Part shown: piece after piece, positions 27,901-35,651 of the stretch | How the letters are laid out: each line of letters begins with the position of its first letter | How positions within the stretch are numbered: position 1 is the first letter of the stretch | Assembly (NCBI GenBank): GCA_020052515.1 | Contig: JAGVOW010000114.1 | Coordinates: 1 to 55,009, forward strand | Direction: 5' to 3' | Source: Brevinematales bacterium | GTDB taxonomy: Bacteria > Spirochaetota > Brevinematia > Brevinematales > JAOACQ01 | DNA: 55,009 nt | Notes under the pieces: model-generated | Seen by the model: the letters and a program-made list of their open reading frames with translations, nothing else | Databases searched by the model: none | What the model was told of the DNA's origin: nothing | Program-made: the position numbers and the translations under genes

Positions 27901-28156
27901 TAACCTTTTTGTAATCAAAGGCCGCGTCTCCCTTCGCGAATTTTTTCAAAACATCTTCTACTTCATTTTTATAGGACTTTAATTCTTTGATTGTCTGTCC
28001 TCTATCAATGTTTGTTTTTAACTTCAAAGTCAGTTCTTTTAGATTTCTTTTATGATACTCACCGATTTTCTGCATTTCAGTTTCCATTTCTTTTATCCGC
28101 TCCAGAGCATTTTTCTGGTCAAAATCGACGCTATATACAATTTTTTTATTTGCCAT
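24965..28156 (-). CDS. Tape measure protein
   Basis: A 1,063-residue protein that sets tail length and is ejected with the DNA. It is mostly alpha-helical coiled coil with Lys/Glu/Asn-rich heptads, a hydrophobic stretch near residues 115-145 (GLALSLGAGVIAGIAALKGF) and the conserved TP901-type block SSATGVDLSTAMRIVTNAMN followed by ELRGYKIQL. Direct repeats occur in the helical part: WATEEKIYNLKKEQTAEMQK and a similar WSIEEKIYELKKAQTDEMKK near the end. ATG 28156 is preceded by AGGAG; a 7-residue longer reading is less likely. At about 3.2 kb it predicts a siphovirus tail of ordinary length. Confidence 0.9.
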   Translation of the reverse strand: MANKKIVYSVDFDQKNALERIKEMETEMQKIGEYHKRNLKELTLKLKTNIDRGQTIKELKSYKNEVEDVLKKFAKGDAAFDYKKVSFLNRELEQTKKLLGKYNNGLVGAFGRLSDWGKGLALSLGAGVIAGIAALKGFITDSAKAAVEGMRAMNNFALAVRNVGGTSEDVRKLNEVAQKWKDNSIFSDEEILKAISMGVSIRGTTKDMDKITEAVVNFSSATGVDLSTAMRIVTNAMNGQKEELRGYKIQLMEGETILDAITRTYAGQAESMNKMDGGMQNLGKTWEDFAKSVGKGIVIAWEPFVRILDSVLKKMTEITERMVGFSANEDMSLVLAKSGKSAQNLLEILKEYRKYIAKETSTMNNDSLSKKGLYKFQFEAEDNRNKLVAELKNKVGDNLFDYLNQHFKAKSIDDVVAGLEKYIKGLEKVKVNGKSYIDDQIKLAEANQKVKESFEKMNLALEDLEKTNQKTFGTRLLDAYKSSLGGVVGAIEKLGIAFGNLNDNLKGKDALEQKINQMKNDIESTKQLSNKTSNTEEKSKTAELLSKQSGDLDKYLKDYNGLMDGMANATVAVFQELAGLVKSFWDSYDNTLSELNQSTLSDSQKSAMAFQDAWKKSLEDLASQFGIIGQLVAKFIDSLWVTDSEKREATIKSISHEMSNFQHEMSIGVNKSLADQINFYEQILANQKEVGANEEDIWATEEKIYNLKKEQTAEMQKQVQAIKDIINLEATLGGKTPQMQVEYYQNKIKEAQSNLDQMGNKKGYGDLDSQINSARNNIAVLVKIREEWQAKWDNAVKWQWIVPKSSFEYIASEIKRAQDGIDSWQYIINQLQGQENAIDSFNNSIDTQNEIIKNSMEQLKLLQSDIIKYNMAQFEHELNMTDKTEDEKNKIRFEKYQEYLDQMKEADQYYDEEINKKMEELDKLNPNSDEAKTIQDELKALNDKRFSEEEIWSIEEKIYELKKAQTDEMKKQYDLLKQSGLFDTENLEQVRNFIADLKNQGLSSSAIYEQASGLGIGNSTISSVASRTINLYGDINNTMNGASPDALATNMVNILSRKIGGIM

Positions 28157-28170
28157 AAAAGCTCCTAAAC

Positions 28171-28199
28171 TTGACAAATTTGATTAACTGGAATAAATT
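28171..28199 (+). promoter_or_regulatory. Promoter of the inserted small membrane gene
   Basis: TTGACA (28171-28176), 17-base spacer, TAAATT (28194-28199) in the short divergent gap before the tape-measure start. Predicted start near 28206, a few bases before the ribosome binding site of the 60-residue gene. Confidence 0.65.
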
Positions 28200-28215
28200 A
28201 ATGGAAAGAGGTGAT

Positions 28216-28398
28216 ATGAAGTTATTAAGAGGATTTTTTAATATTGCTTTTGGCTGGTATATTTTAGGCCCCATTATTGGAGTGATGCTCATCGCCATGT
28301 TTATTCCTCTCTTTCTTTTCTTTAAAACATCAGGATTAATTATAGGAATCTGCTTCATCTTTCTATTTCTGACCATTCTATTAAAAAAAATCAATTAG
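28216..28398 (+). CDS. Small two-helix membrane protein, moron-like
   Basis: The only rightward gene inside the tail module. The 60 residues start MKLLRGFFNIAFGWYI and contain two hydrophobic helices (about 8-32 and 36-56), ending LLKKIN. GAGGTGAT lies directly before the ATG, and a sigma-70 promoter lies in front of it. Its 3' end overlaps the neighbouring leftward gene by 8 bases, tail to tail. Genes inserted against the operon with their own promoter are typical lysogenic conversion or superinfection-exclusion morons. That role is inferred; no family is recognised. The opposite-strand reading here lacks a binding site and looks non-coding. Confidence 0.6.
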   Translation: MKLLRGFFNIAFGWYILGPIIGVMLIAMFIPLFLFFKTSGLIIGICFIFLFLTILLKKIN

Positions 28399-29032
28399 TT
28401 TTCTCTCGTTTATCTATTTCTTCCATAAATTCGCTCAGGCTCATTTCTCGTATTCCAATAATTTTGTTGATATGGTTTTCTATGTTCCCTGAATAAGCCA
28501 CAGCCGTATCAATTATCTTTTCAACACGATTATGATTAAAACCATTGAGGAGAGCCTTTATTTGAACAAAGCTGACATAATTTATAACATATTCTATCTT
28601 CCAACCAGTCCTCTCTATTACTTGCGCCAATACATTGACAAAAAACTCTTCCAATTCAATCAGGCTAATCGTTTTATTCGTTTTTCCTTTATTATCCGGC
28701 AAGTTATCTAAGTTGCCTCCCGAATTAAACTCTAATATCAAATCAGTCAATTCTGTTAGTTCCTTTTCACCAATATTATCAATGGTTTCATCCACTATAA
28801 AATAGCTTTTTTCCTCATTCAAAGCCCGTCTTAATTCTATTACTTCTGAAATAACAACTTCTAATTTTTCTCCTGAAAGCTTATTCAATTGCTCCGCATA
28901 CTTATATTTTTCTTGAATTTTAATTAAATAGGAATAAAGACAGAAGAGCCGGCCGAAACCAGCCCTCCTGATAGTAACGAATCTTCCCGAGCCTAATTGA
29001 ACATTTGCGTATTTTATCAGAAAATCCAGCAT
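28391..29032 (-). CDS. Tail assembly chaperone-like protein
   Basis: A 213-residue soluble, helix-rich, charged protein between the tail tube gene and the tape measure gene, the position of gpG-type chaperones that coat the tape measure during tail assembly. The C-terminal region (IREMSLSEFMEEIDKREKTN) is typical of proteins that recruit with a short acidic helix. I see no obvious slippery site for the gpG/GT-type frameshift, but no downstream second frame of useful length exists either. The binding site (GAAAG) is weak. Function is assigned by position. Confidence 0.5.
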   Translation of the reverse strand: MLDFLIKYANVQLGSGRFVTIRRAGFGRLFCLYSYLIKIQEKYKYAEQLNKLSGEKLEVVISEVIELRRALNEEKSYFIVDETIDNIGEKELTELTDLILEFNSGGNLDNLPDNKGKTNKTISLIELEEFFVNVLAQVIERTGWKIEYVINYVSFVQIKALLNGFNHNRVEKIIDTAVAYSGNIENHINKIIGIREMSLSEFMEEIDKREKTN

Positions 29033-29042
29033 AATTCTTTCG

Positions 29043-29936
29043 CTAAGCGCTGATTGTGGTACACTGGCTTAAATCCAGCGGAAATGCGCCATAAACCGCG
29101 GGATTTGATGACCCATCAACGGCAACTGTAGCAAATTTTACCGGAATAATCTGCTGCGGTTTCTTGTATGGAATTTTAATATCTTCCATAACAGAACAGT
29201 TGAATAGCAATAACCCCTTTGGGTCCGCCGAATTGGCCCCGGCGAACACGCTGAAAGTATCACCTGAAACCGGATCAATATCCCAGGGTTTGTCGACCGT
29301 TATGGTTTTTGTGGCCCCCACATAATCTATGACATGTCTGGTCATAGTTAATCCGCTATGAACTACGCTAATCATCATGCAATTATACGCGTCATCGCTT
29401 GAAGACGCGCCGGCATCCAGTATAACTGTCCTATTATCACTGAGAGTCTGTGCGGGAAGTGTGTTGCTCCTGCTATTTGAACCGCTTCCAATTAAAGGAG
29501 TATCACTTTTATTCGAAAAATCATATTCCGAATGGTAAACCAGCATAGGCAAACCTAATTGAGTTAAATCCTTTCCGTAGTTTGATTGAATCTTTTGCGC
29601 TTTTGCCACCATAGTTGGGTCATGGCCAAGCCCAAGCGTTTTTATCAAATGATATAAAGTTATGTCGGCAAGATTCATAGACAATTCCGGACCATCGTCT
29701 TCATCCTGAACAATTTTTCTGATCCCTTCGGGAGAAGTTCTTTGTTTAGTTACTTTTCGCGGTATGCTGAATTCGACATCGCCGTCGTGCATAAACTGCT
29801 TCCAGTTCATTTTCCCGGTTCCAGAACCTGCTGGTATGGATGGGGTTGCACTGAATATGGAATCAATTTCCGCTGGCGTAAATTGTCTCCCCCCGATAAA
29901 TCCAATAGATATTCCACTGTATGTTTCGCTTCCCAT
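29043..29936 (-). CDS. Major tail tube protein
   Basis: A 297-residue beta-rich protein starting MGSETYSGISIGF. It has the tail-tube pattern of a Gly/Ser-rich N-terminal loop, FSIPRKVTKQRTSPEG, an inserted region and a C-terminal strand pair (IKIPYKKPQQIIPVKFATVA) similar to polymerising tube subunits. It stacks in hexameric rings around the tape measure. AGGAGGAAATAAACC precedes the ATG. Placement between the terminator/neck genes and the chaperone supports the call. Confidence 0.75.
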   Translation of the reverse strand: MGSETYSGISIGFIGGRQFTPAEIDSIFSATPSIPAGSGTGKMNWKQFMHDGDVEFSIPRKVTKQRTSPEGIRKIVQDEDDGPELSMNLADITLYHLIKTLGLGHDPTMVAKAQKIQSNYGKDLTQLGLPMLVYHSEYDFSNKSDTPLIGSGSNSRSNTLPAQTLSDNRTVILDAGASSSDDAYNCMMISVVHSGLTMTRHVIDYVGATKTITVDKPWDIDPVSGDTFSVFAGANSADPKGLLLFNCSVMEDIKIPYKKPQQIIPVKFATVAVDGSSNPAVYGAFPLDLSQCTTISA

Positions 29937-29939
29937 GGT

Positions 29940-30152
29940 TTATTTCCTCCTTCTTTTTTGTTCAAAACTTATTTTACCAATTTCATTTTCTGAATCCACC
30001 GCTTCCGCATCAATTTTCACAGGCTCAGCCCTGGCAATTTCTTCCGGAAGGATAATACAATGATTCCGGGCCCTTTCGTAAGTTTCCTCATCTACTTCAG
30101 CAACCCGGCCGCTTTCAATGCGTTCAAACAATCGAATAAATTTTACCCTCAT
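29940..30152 (-). CDS. Small phage tail-module protein
   Basis: A 70-residue protein, MRVKFIRLFERIESGRVAEV, with an acidic middle (EEIARAEPVKIDAEAVDSEN) and a basic tail RRRK. It overlaps the upstream gene by ATGA and is separated from the tube gene by three bases. The start and length pattern are common for small proteins at the head-tail boundary, but I do not recognise a family and no function can be given. Confidence 0.6.
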   Translation of the reverse strand: MRVKFIRLFERIESGRVAEVDEETYERARNHCIILPEEIARAEPVKIDAEAVDSENEIGKISFEQKRRRK

Positions 30153-30565
30153 ATTGTCACCTCCAATTCTATTCTGGTAAATATGGATTTTGTCTCAATC
30201 TTAGCTGTTGTAGCGGTATCAATATAATTTTCTATGGATATTATCCTTGACCGCAGGCACTTTCCGCCAAGAAAGGTATCATTTAAAACGTTGCAAATAC
30301 TCTTTATTAAAACTGTGTTGGCGTATGTAGAGGAACCCTTATTTTTTATAGATATTGAAAAGGTAACCCGGCATTCTCCATCATCATCAAAAGTGTAATC
30401 ATCATTAAAAATAACGCAAAGCGGATTATTTATATTGTTTATTAAATCTCCAATATTGTTCGATACAAACTTAAAATCTGAAATTTTTCCAATTTCAGTT
30501 AACAGCCAGTTTTCAATTTCCGTTTCTTTATCAATATTTGTCGAATAATCATAGGATGGGTTCAT
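30149..30565 (-). CDS. Probable tail terminator/neck protein
   Basis: A 138-residue protein in the slot of HK97 gp10/lambda gpU-type tail completion proteins, immediately before the tube gene region. It has alternating strand-helix pattern with IENWLLTEIGKI at the N-terminus and TRIELEVTI at the C-terminus, similar in shape to ring-forming terminators. The family is not recognised from sequence. It overlaps the gene on either side by ATGA. Confidence 0.55.
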   Translation of the reverse strand: MNPSYDYSTNIDKETEIENWLLTEIGKISDFKFVSNNIGDLINNINNPLCVIFNDDYTFDDDGECRVTFSISIKNKGSSTYANTVLIKSICNVLNDTFLGGKCLRSRIISIENYIDTATTAKIETKSIFTRIELEVTI

Positions 30566-30996
30566 AATTTACCTTCTTCCCTTAAGATTTCTAAGATAAA
30601 CTTATCTGTTTTAAAGACCGCTTTAGCCAAAAAAGGCACCCGTTTCGGACCTTTAAACCGTCCACTTTTAAAAACCCCTTCTCGTTTTAACCGCATATAC
30701 TGGCGGTAATACCCTTCAGCGGATCTCTGTTTAACATAAAATTTGAATTCCGGGTCTGCCCAGCCGCCGGAGAGATCAAAAGCCTTACCGATTGGATTGG
30801 AATAGACCTTAACAATTGACCCATCCCTATCCGCCACAGTCGATTCCAGAAGTTCCCCGGAAAAAAAATTGAACCATTTATCCGCTCTAAATTCCTTGTT
30901 TAGTTTTCCCGGTAGCCGTTGAAGAATGCTTTCCTTATCTTCAACTATAATTCTTTTCAGATCAATGCTGACATCTTCTGAGCGGATTTCTTCCAT
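30562..30996 (-). CDS. Head-tail joining/neck protein
   Basis: A 144-residue basic protein with KRVPFLAKAVFKTDKFI at the C-terminus and a Gly/Trp-containing middle (FDLSGGWADPEFKFYVKQRS). Size, basicity and the final helix resemble HK97 gp10-type minor tail or neck proteins that close the connector. It overlaps the next gene by ATGA. Identification is by position and general character. Confidence 0.55.
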   Translation of the reverse strand: MEEIRSEDVSIDLKRIIVEDKESILQRLPGKLNKEFRADKWFNFFSGELLESTVADRDGSIVKVYSNPIGKAFDLSGGWADPEFKFYVKQRSAEGYYRQYMRLKREGVFKSGRFKGPKRVPFLAKAVFKTDKFILEILREEGKL

Positions 30997-31000
30997 ATTC

Positions 31001-31561
31001 CTAAATACTCTTCAAAAACAAATCAGAAAGCTGTTTATCAACTCTCTGATAAAACACTTCATCCGAAATAAACTGTTCTGATATCTGCCCCTCTAAACTG
31101 GTACTCCTTTTTGAAATCGAATTATTGAAATCCGGCATTTTATTAATTTCAAAGATGATTATTTCTGTTAAAACTTTGTGCACCTGGGCGGAAAGATTTG
31201 GGCTTTTGTATTCAATGTAGTAAATTTTGCTATCAATGCTTGTGTACGCTGTGTTGATTATCTTCCATTGCGAAAATCCTATTTTCTGCAGGTCATTTTC
31301 GATTTCCAAAGCATTCCCATCTATCTGCGCCGACGTAAGTTCAATATCTTTTGCCGAACCTGAAGCAAGAATTGGCAATTCATTGTTTGAATTGAAGACA
31401 ATCGGCTGATATTCCTGAAATTTTTCTGTTTCAGGAACAAAGCCGATAAATTTATTCAGATAACCGTAAGCAAAACCAATCATACTATCTATAACATTGT
31501 CATATTTGGTCTCTACTGTCCCCAATAAAAGCTTTATATCGTCTTTGGAAATTTTCCCCAT
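31001..31561 (-). CDS. Head-tail connector protein (gp6-like)
   Basis: A 186-residue protein beginning KISKDDIKLLLGTVETKYDN, the usual two-helix opening of gp6-like/Phage_connect adaptors that bind under the portal; an insertion of strands follows. The helical C-terminus (EQFISDEVFYQRVDKQLSDL) fits. Its start ATG overlaps the stop of the preceding small gene (TAATG). The family is inferred from order: capsid, decoration-like, small protein, connector. Confidence 0.6.
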   Translation of the reverse strand: MGKISKDDIKLLLGTVETKYDNVIDSMIGFAYGYLNKFIGFVPETEKFQEYQPIVFNSNNELPILASGSAKDIELTSAQIDGNALEIENDLQKIGFSQWKIINTAYTSIDSKIYYIEYKSPNLSAQVHKVLTEIIIFEINKMPDFNNSISKRSTSLEGQISEQFISDEVFYQRVDKQLSDLFLKSI

Positions 31562-31773
31562 TACTTTTTACCCCTTTTAGGATTTGCAGATGCATTTTCC
31601 TGATAAGCTTGCCATTCTGCGGTTTCTATGTGAGCGCTGTTTTCATTTTCAAGCGGCTTGGCGGCGCCTGCTCTTATCATTTTTTTACCAAAAGATTCCT
31701 CAACCTCAGCCTTTTCCCCTGTCGAGAAATTTCCATTTTCACCCGCGTAAATTGCTAAAAACTCAATCTTCAT
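31561..31773 (-). CDS. Small head-module protein
   Basis: A 70-residue protein, MKIEFLAIYAGENGNFSTGE, acidic in the middle and lysine-rich at the end (NPKRGKK). ATG 31773 is preceded by GGAGGG. The first 45 residues resemble the small proteins with an AGENG-type turn often found after capsid genes, which carry KAEVEESFGKKMIRAGAA. No function is assigned. The start and stop both overlap neighbours tightly, so it is surely part of the late operon. Confidence 0.6.
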   Translation of the reverse strand: MKIEFLAIYAGENGNFSTGEKAEVEESFGKKMIRAGAAKPLENENSAHIETAEWQAYQENASANPKRGKK

Positions 31774-31837
31774 TATTTCCCTCCTCAAAAATAAATACGG
31801 CGGGGGAAATTTTTACAGTGGTTCCCCCGCATTTTTT

Positions 31838-32260
31838 TTAAGCCACCCCCTCGTCAGGCGATACTTTCTGAAGTATATTCATCACATTAGTGATTACATT
31901 ATTAGGCGGCTTCTTTCTTCCGCCATATTGTATCGCGTAAATTTCACCTGCCGCAGTCGAGACACCTCGAATAATTGAAGCTCTTAGATACCGATCTGAG
32001 GGCTGAAAAATTTCCACTCCTACTACCTGACCATTTGCCGCCGCAACTACCTTTGAACCCGCGATATCGGCTCCATCTGATAAATTCGACTGATTTCCTT
32101 GCGCTATTTTCAGATAATTTGCGGGGTCTGCTGTTGCAATCGCGGAAAAAATAACCGCGCCTTCATATCCAGACATATCCAAAATGGATGAATCGACCTG
32201 GGAGGTACCAGCGGCCACACCCGCGTTCAGTTTGGTAATCAACAGATTTGCGTTACTCAT
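31838..32260 (-). CDS. Capsid-associated (decoration-like) protein
   Basis: A 140-residue protein directly after the major capsid gene, Ala/Gly/Ser-rich, with a compact beta pattern (VEIFQPSDRYLRASIIRG). Short proteins in this slot commonly decorate or stabilise the shell; this one resembles that class in size and composition but has no firm family match from reading alone. GGAGGGTAAATT precedes the ATG. Confidence 0.5.
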   Translation of the reverse strand: MSNANLLITKLNAGVAAGTSQVDSSILDMSGYEGAVIFSAIATADPANYLKIAQGNQSNLSDGADIAGSKVVAAANGQVVGVEIFQPSDRYLRASIIRGVSTAAGEIYAIQYGGRKKPPNNVITNVMNILQKVSPDEGVA

Positions 32261-32273
32261 AATTTACCCTCCA

Positions 32274-33500
32274 TCAACTTAGTTTAATACGCGCGAACGC
32301 TTCTGAAAGCACCGGCATACCGTCACTCTCATAGCGGGCAATGTAACCGTTCTGGTTATTTTCAGCGTATTTCTCAATAAGAATCTGGATTTCCATTGCC
32401 ATTGACTCCGCTATCCAATAACCGCGCTTGAAATCACCCAATATACCGACATAACTGCCGGTCGTGAAAGTATTGGGGCAATATTCAGAAATTTTATAAG
32501 AAATCTCAAGAATTCTATCCGGCATATCCTGCGAAAGGCCAGGCTGCCAGACATAGTCCCCCGTAGTTGCTTTCAGTTTGCGAATACGTTTCAATATTTC
32601 TCTGCTGAAAACCCATGCCGCATTCTGCCAGTAGGCCGCCTTTAAAGCCATTTTTACTTCAATAAGAGAATCGCCGTTTATATCAGCAGTTACACCGGAA
32701 AGAACATCTCTGGATGCCGGAATTCCATCATTTGAATTTACAAATACCCCAAGCGGTTTGCCTTTCCCATCACCAGTTAAGAATGCTTTCTCTTGAGTAA
32801 CTCCAAACTTATAGGCAAGCCGGTCTCGCACAATGCTTTCCGGATCAATAGCCGCTGTTTGAAGCAATTTTCTGGAAATTTTGACCAGTTTTGCCAGAGG
32901 ATGCGGTTTCAATTCTCGTTTTCCAAATGTAATAGCGTCATCCTCATTAACCGTCTTAATTTCCTGAGTCCAGTCGGCATCGTTTAGATCGCTTTCCATT
33001 GTGGGAACACCGATCCCCTCGCTATTCTGAACCGGGTAAACTGTCGCAAGCTGACGAATGAAAACCAAATCATCTACATTTTTAATGAGTTGGCTGACAA
33101 ATTGTTGAGGCGGGGTTAAATAACCACCTTTTATATCCCCCGACTGCATCAGCGCGCGCATTTCTTCCGAAGAAAGCGCGCCTTTCCCATCGATCAGGTA
33201 CTTATTGAACGCCTGCCGGACTTCTTTTGAGATTTCCTGTTTGTCCCTCATATTAACAGAAGGATCGTTCTTCAGATGATTTTCCTGGGGCTGCCCAAGA
33301 TTATCCCTGAGTTTAGCGGCTCTTTCCTCCGCATCGATAGTAGACTGCAGTTTGTCCGCATCTTCCATAATAGCGTCAAATTTGTTTTTTTCTTCCTGAG
33401 AAAGATTCCTTCCTTCTTCTTTCGTTTTCTGCAGAATCGCATCCGCGTCCTGAGCAAGCTTAAAACGTTTACCCCGTAGTTCGTCTAAATATCCTGCCAT
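32274..33500 (-). CDS. HK97-family major capsid protein
   Basis: A 408-residue protein with the HK97 layout. It has an N-terminal charged coiled-coil delta domain (about 1-100, rich in Glu/Lys) that acts as internal scaffold and is removed by the protease. The HK97 fold follows, with GGYLTPPQ at the junction, a P-domain region FGKRELKPHPLAKLVKIS, TGDGKGKPLGV and the A-domain loop GDFKRGYWIAE. AAGGAGG precedes the ATG. It forms the icosahedral shell and sits immediately after the protease gene, as in HK97. Confidence 0.95.
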   Translation of the reverse strand: MAGYLDELRGKRFKLAQDADAILQKTKEEGRNLSQEEKNKFDAIMEDADKLQSTIDAEERAAKLRDNLGQPQENHLKNDPSVNMRDKQEISKEVRQAFNKYLIDGKGALSSEEMRALMQSGDIKGGYLTPPQQFVSQLIKNVDDLVFIRQLATVYPVQNSEGIGVPTMESDLNDADWTQEIKTVNEDDAITFGKRELKPHPLAKLVKISRKLLQTAAIDPESIVRDRLAYKFGVTQEKAFLTGDGKGKPLGVFVNSNDGIPASRDVLSGVTADINGDSLIEVKMALKAAYWQNAAWVFSREILKRIRKLKATTGDYVWQPGLSQDMPDRILEISYKISEYCPNTFTTGSYVGILGDFKRGYWIAESMAMEIQILIEKYAENNQNGYIARYESDGMPVLSEAFARIKLS

Positions 33501-33514
33501 AGCCTGTTTCCTCC

Positions 33515-34300
33515 TTATATTTTGGCTGAAAGACCCCTTTTCAACATTTCCAGCTGTAAACTCCGCAAAGTGAAATCGGTCTCATCCGATTTCGGCTTTC
33601 CTTCGCCATCGGAGTGATTATTAACCGGCTCCAATGAAGCCAAAAAACCTGAAAGAGATTCAATCGCTCTTTTTACAATCAATTTCTCTTCTTCTCCAAT
33701 CTCAAAATCTTTAGATTTTCTGAATAAAATCGCCGTTAAAGAATCAAAATCCAGATCTGAAGCACCTAAAATGTCCCGGGCCGAAACGCTTGTTTGCGGA
33801 TAAGCCGGATAAGTCACAGGGGATATGTCGAAAAGCTGGACTTCCAGAAGCTCGCGGCAGTTTATTTTAATAAGATTTTCATCATCTAATCTCATGTCTT
33901 CTGTAAACCAATTATCCTTAATAGTTCTAAAGCCAAATGAATTCTGGGTAATATCGCCGCGCTTAACGCTTTCCCACACATCACTTCCCACAGAAGTATT
34001 GGGAAGTTCGACTTTATATTCCAGTCCGCGCGAATCTGTGCCCATTTTGAGCGTGCCAGCTTTATTTCTGCCGAGAATTTTATCCGCGTTATGATTAAAA
34101 AGAGCGCGGATATCCGCTTCCTGCAGTGTTTTATTAAACGCGTTCGGCCTCACATATTCATAAAAACAACCTAAATTTTCGCTTCTCTGGTTGAAAACTG
34201 CCGCGTATCCCTCCAAGAACCGTTTGTTTTCTTTTTCAGTTGCTCTCACCTCTACTTCCGATGAAATTTTTAGGAACCGTCTTTCTGTTTTATTATCCAT
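33515..34300 (-). CDS. HK97-family prohead protease
   Basis: Serine protease of the U35/herpesvirus-assemblin fold that trims the capsid delta domain during maturation. His70 in LFNHNADKILGR and Ser121 in ITQNSFGFR are the catalytic residues, and RFLEGYAAVFN is the typical opening. It is 261 residues long, with a charged, probably self-cleaved C-terminus. The ATG overlaps the portal stop by 8 bases. Order portal-protease-capsid is the standard arrangement. Confidence 0.95.
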   Translation of the reverse strand: MDNKTERRFLKISSEVEVRATEKENKRFLEGYAAVFNQRSENLGCFYEYVRPNAFNKTLQEADIRALFNHNADKILGRNKAGTLKMGTDSRGLEYKVELPNTSVGSDVWESVKRGDITQNSFGFRTIKDNWFTEDMRLDDENLIKINCRELLEVQLFDISPVTYPAYPQTSVSARDILGASDLDFDSLTAILFRKSKDFEIGEEEKLIVKRAIESLSGFLASLEPVNNHSDGEGKPKSDETDFTLRSLQLEMLKRGLSAKI

Positions 34301-35594
34301 TTGCCGTATCTCCTCCCTCTGTTATTTCTTTGGTCTCTTGCGGATCGCTAATCTGACCTGACTTATCAGACACGTTCATATTTGTTGGTGTAAGGTAAAT
34401 ATCACCGCCTTCTCTTGGGTTCATGTCTTCTTTTTCCCGCACTTCATTGGGGCTTAACCAGCCGTTTTGTATGCCCGTCTTGTAAGCATTATAGCGCGCA
34501 TTCACATCCCCTCTGAGGAGTCCATCCACAAGAAATTTCACGAAATATTTTTCTTTTTCAAAAGATAAAAACAGTTTTCTTCTAATCTCCTGTTCCCAGC
34601 AAACCACCCATGGCATTACGCTATGAGTAACAAATTCGATCCCTTGATGTTCAATATTAGAAAAGGTGCTTCTTTCCAGATCGCCAATCATGTGCGGAGG
34701 CACGCGGAAAGCTCTCGCAATGTCAGTTACTGAGAATTTACGAGTTTGAAGAAATTGTGCTGTTTCCGGCGGCACAGCGGTCTGATTGTATTTCATGCCC
34801 TCTTCTAGAATAATCATTCTGTTTGAATTATCAAGGCCCTGATATTGTTCTTTTATTGAATTCTTAAGACGTTGATAAGGCTCTGTATCAAGCTTTTTAG
34901 GATGCTCTAAAACTCCGCCGATCCAGGCACCATTAGCAAAAAATTTATTCCCAAATTTTTGTGTGGCCAGATTCAATCCTATCACTTCGGAAAGCATTTG
35001 AAGCGGAGACAGGCCGACAAGGCCGTTTCTGCTTAAAGCAGGGATGTGCAATACCTTGTCTGAAGGTAAAACCGCTGTCGTGCCGTCGGGAAGAAACACA
35101 TCGTAAATTAAGTTCAAATTGGTGTCCCTTCTTACAACGACATTTTTAGAAAGAAGAGGCCATAGGGCAATAACCCGCGCGGCGTTATCCCGCTGAATCT
35201 CAGCGTAGAAGTTTCCATAATGACAAAGCTGGTACATTGCCATTTCTCGAAATTGATAGCTTGTCATTTCAGGATTAGCTTCATAATGTAAAACATTGTA
35301 TAAAGGGTGAGATATATCAATAAATTTATCTCTTCCATCCTGCTTGTAAACATTTAACGGGAGGGAAGCGATTGTACCGGACAAAATTTTAACAGCCGCG
35401 ATAACAGCGGACGATTTCATCGCGGTTACTTCGTTTATTTCAACACCTGAATCAGAAGTAACATTTCCAGTCAATATATTGACCAGCCATTTATCGGGAT
35501 GGCTGATGGTTGAAATCACTTCCATTGCTCGTTTCCCAAAAGCTAATTGAAGCCCAATTTTTTGAAAAATATTCCAATTTTGTTTTTCTTGCAT
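34293..35594 (-). CDS. HK97-family portal protein
   Basis: Dodecameric portal ring through which DNA enters and leaves the head. The 433-residue protein shows the family patterns SAVIAAVKILSGTIASLPLNVY, LPSDKVLHIPALSRNGLVGLS-like text and the wing/stem region FSVTDIARAFRVPPHMIGD. ATG 35594 has AGGA close by; an ATG four codons earlier is possible. The gene follows terL by about 57 bases. Confidence 0.92.
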   Translation of the reverse strand: MQEKQNWNIFQKIGLQLAFGKRAMEVISTISHPDKWLVNILTGNVTSDSGVEINEVTAMKSSAVIAAVKILSGTIASLPLNVYKQDGRDKFIDISHPLYNVLHYEANPEMTSYQFREMAMYQLCHYGNFYAEIQRDNAARVIALWPLLSKNVVVRRDTNLNLIYDVFLPDGTTAVLPSDKVLHIPALSRNGLVGLSPLQMLSEVIGLNLATQKFGNKFFANGAWIGGVLEHPKKLDTEPYQRLKNSIKEQYQGLDNSNRMIILEEGMKYNQTAVPPETAQFLQTRKFSVTDIARAFRVPPHMIGDLERSTFSNIEHQGIEFVTHSVMPWVVCWEQEIRRKLFLSFEKEKYFVKFLVDGLLRGDVNARYNAYKTGIQNGWLSPNEVREKEDMNPREGGDIYLTPTNMNVSDKSGQISDPQETKEITEGGDTANG

Positions 35595-35651
35595 GGAGTT
35601 CCTCATATTGAATTCAATAAATAAAATCTATATCTCTATACGAAAATATTT

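Noticed and set aside
28146-28394. Minus-strand 82-residue reading opposite the small membrane gene
   Set aside because: It lacks a ribosome binding site and reads as Lys/Arg/Ile-rich antisense of two hydrophobic helices. The plus-strand gene has promoter, binding site and helix pattern.
29033-29042. Programmed frameshift joining the chaperone-like gene to a T-extension
   Set aside because: I saw no long downstream second frame between 28391 and the tape measure, and no clear slippery heptamer at the gene end.
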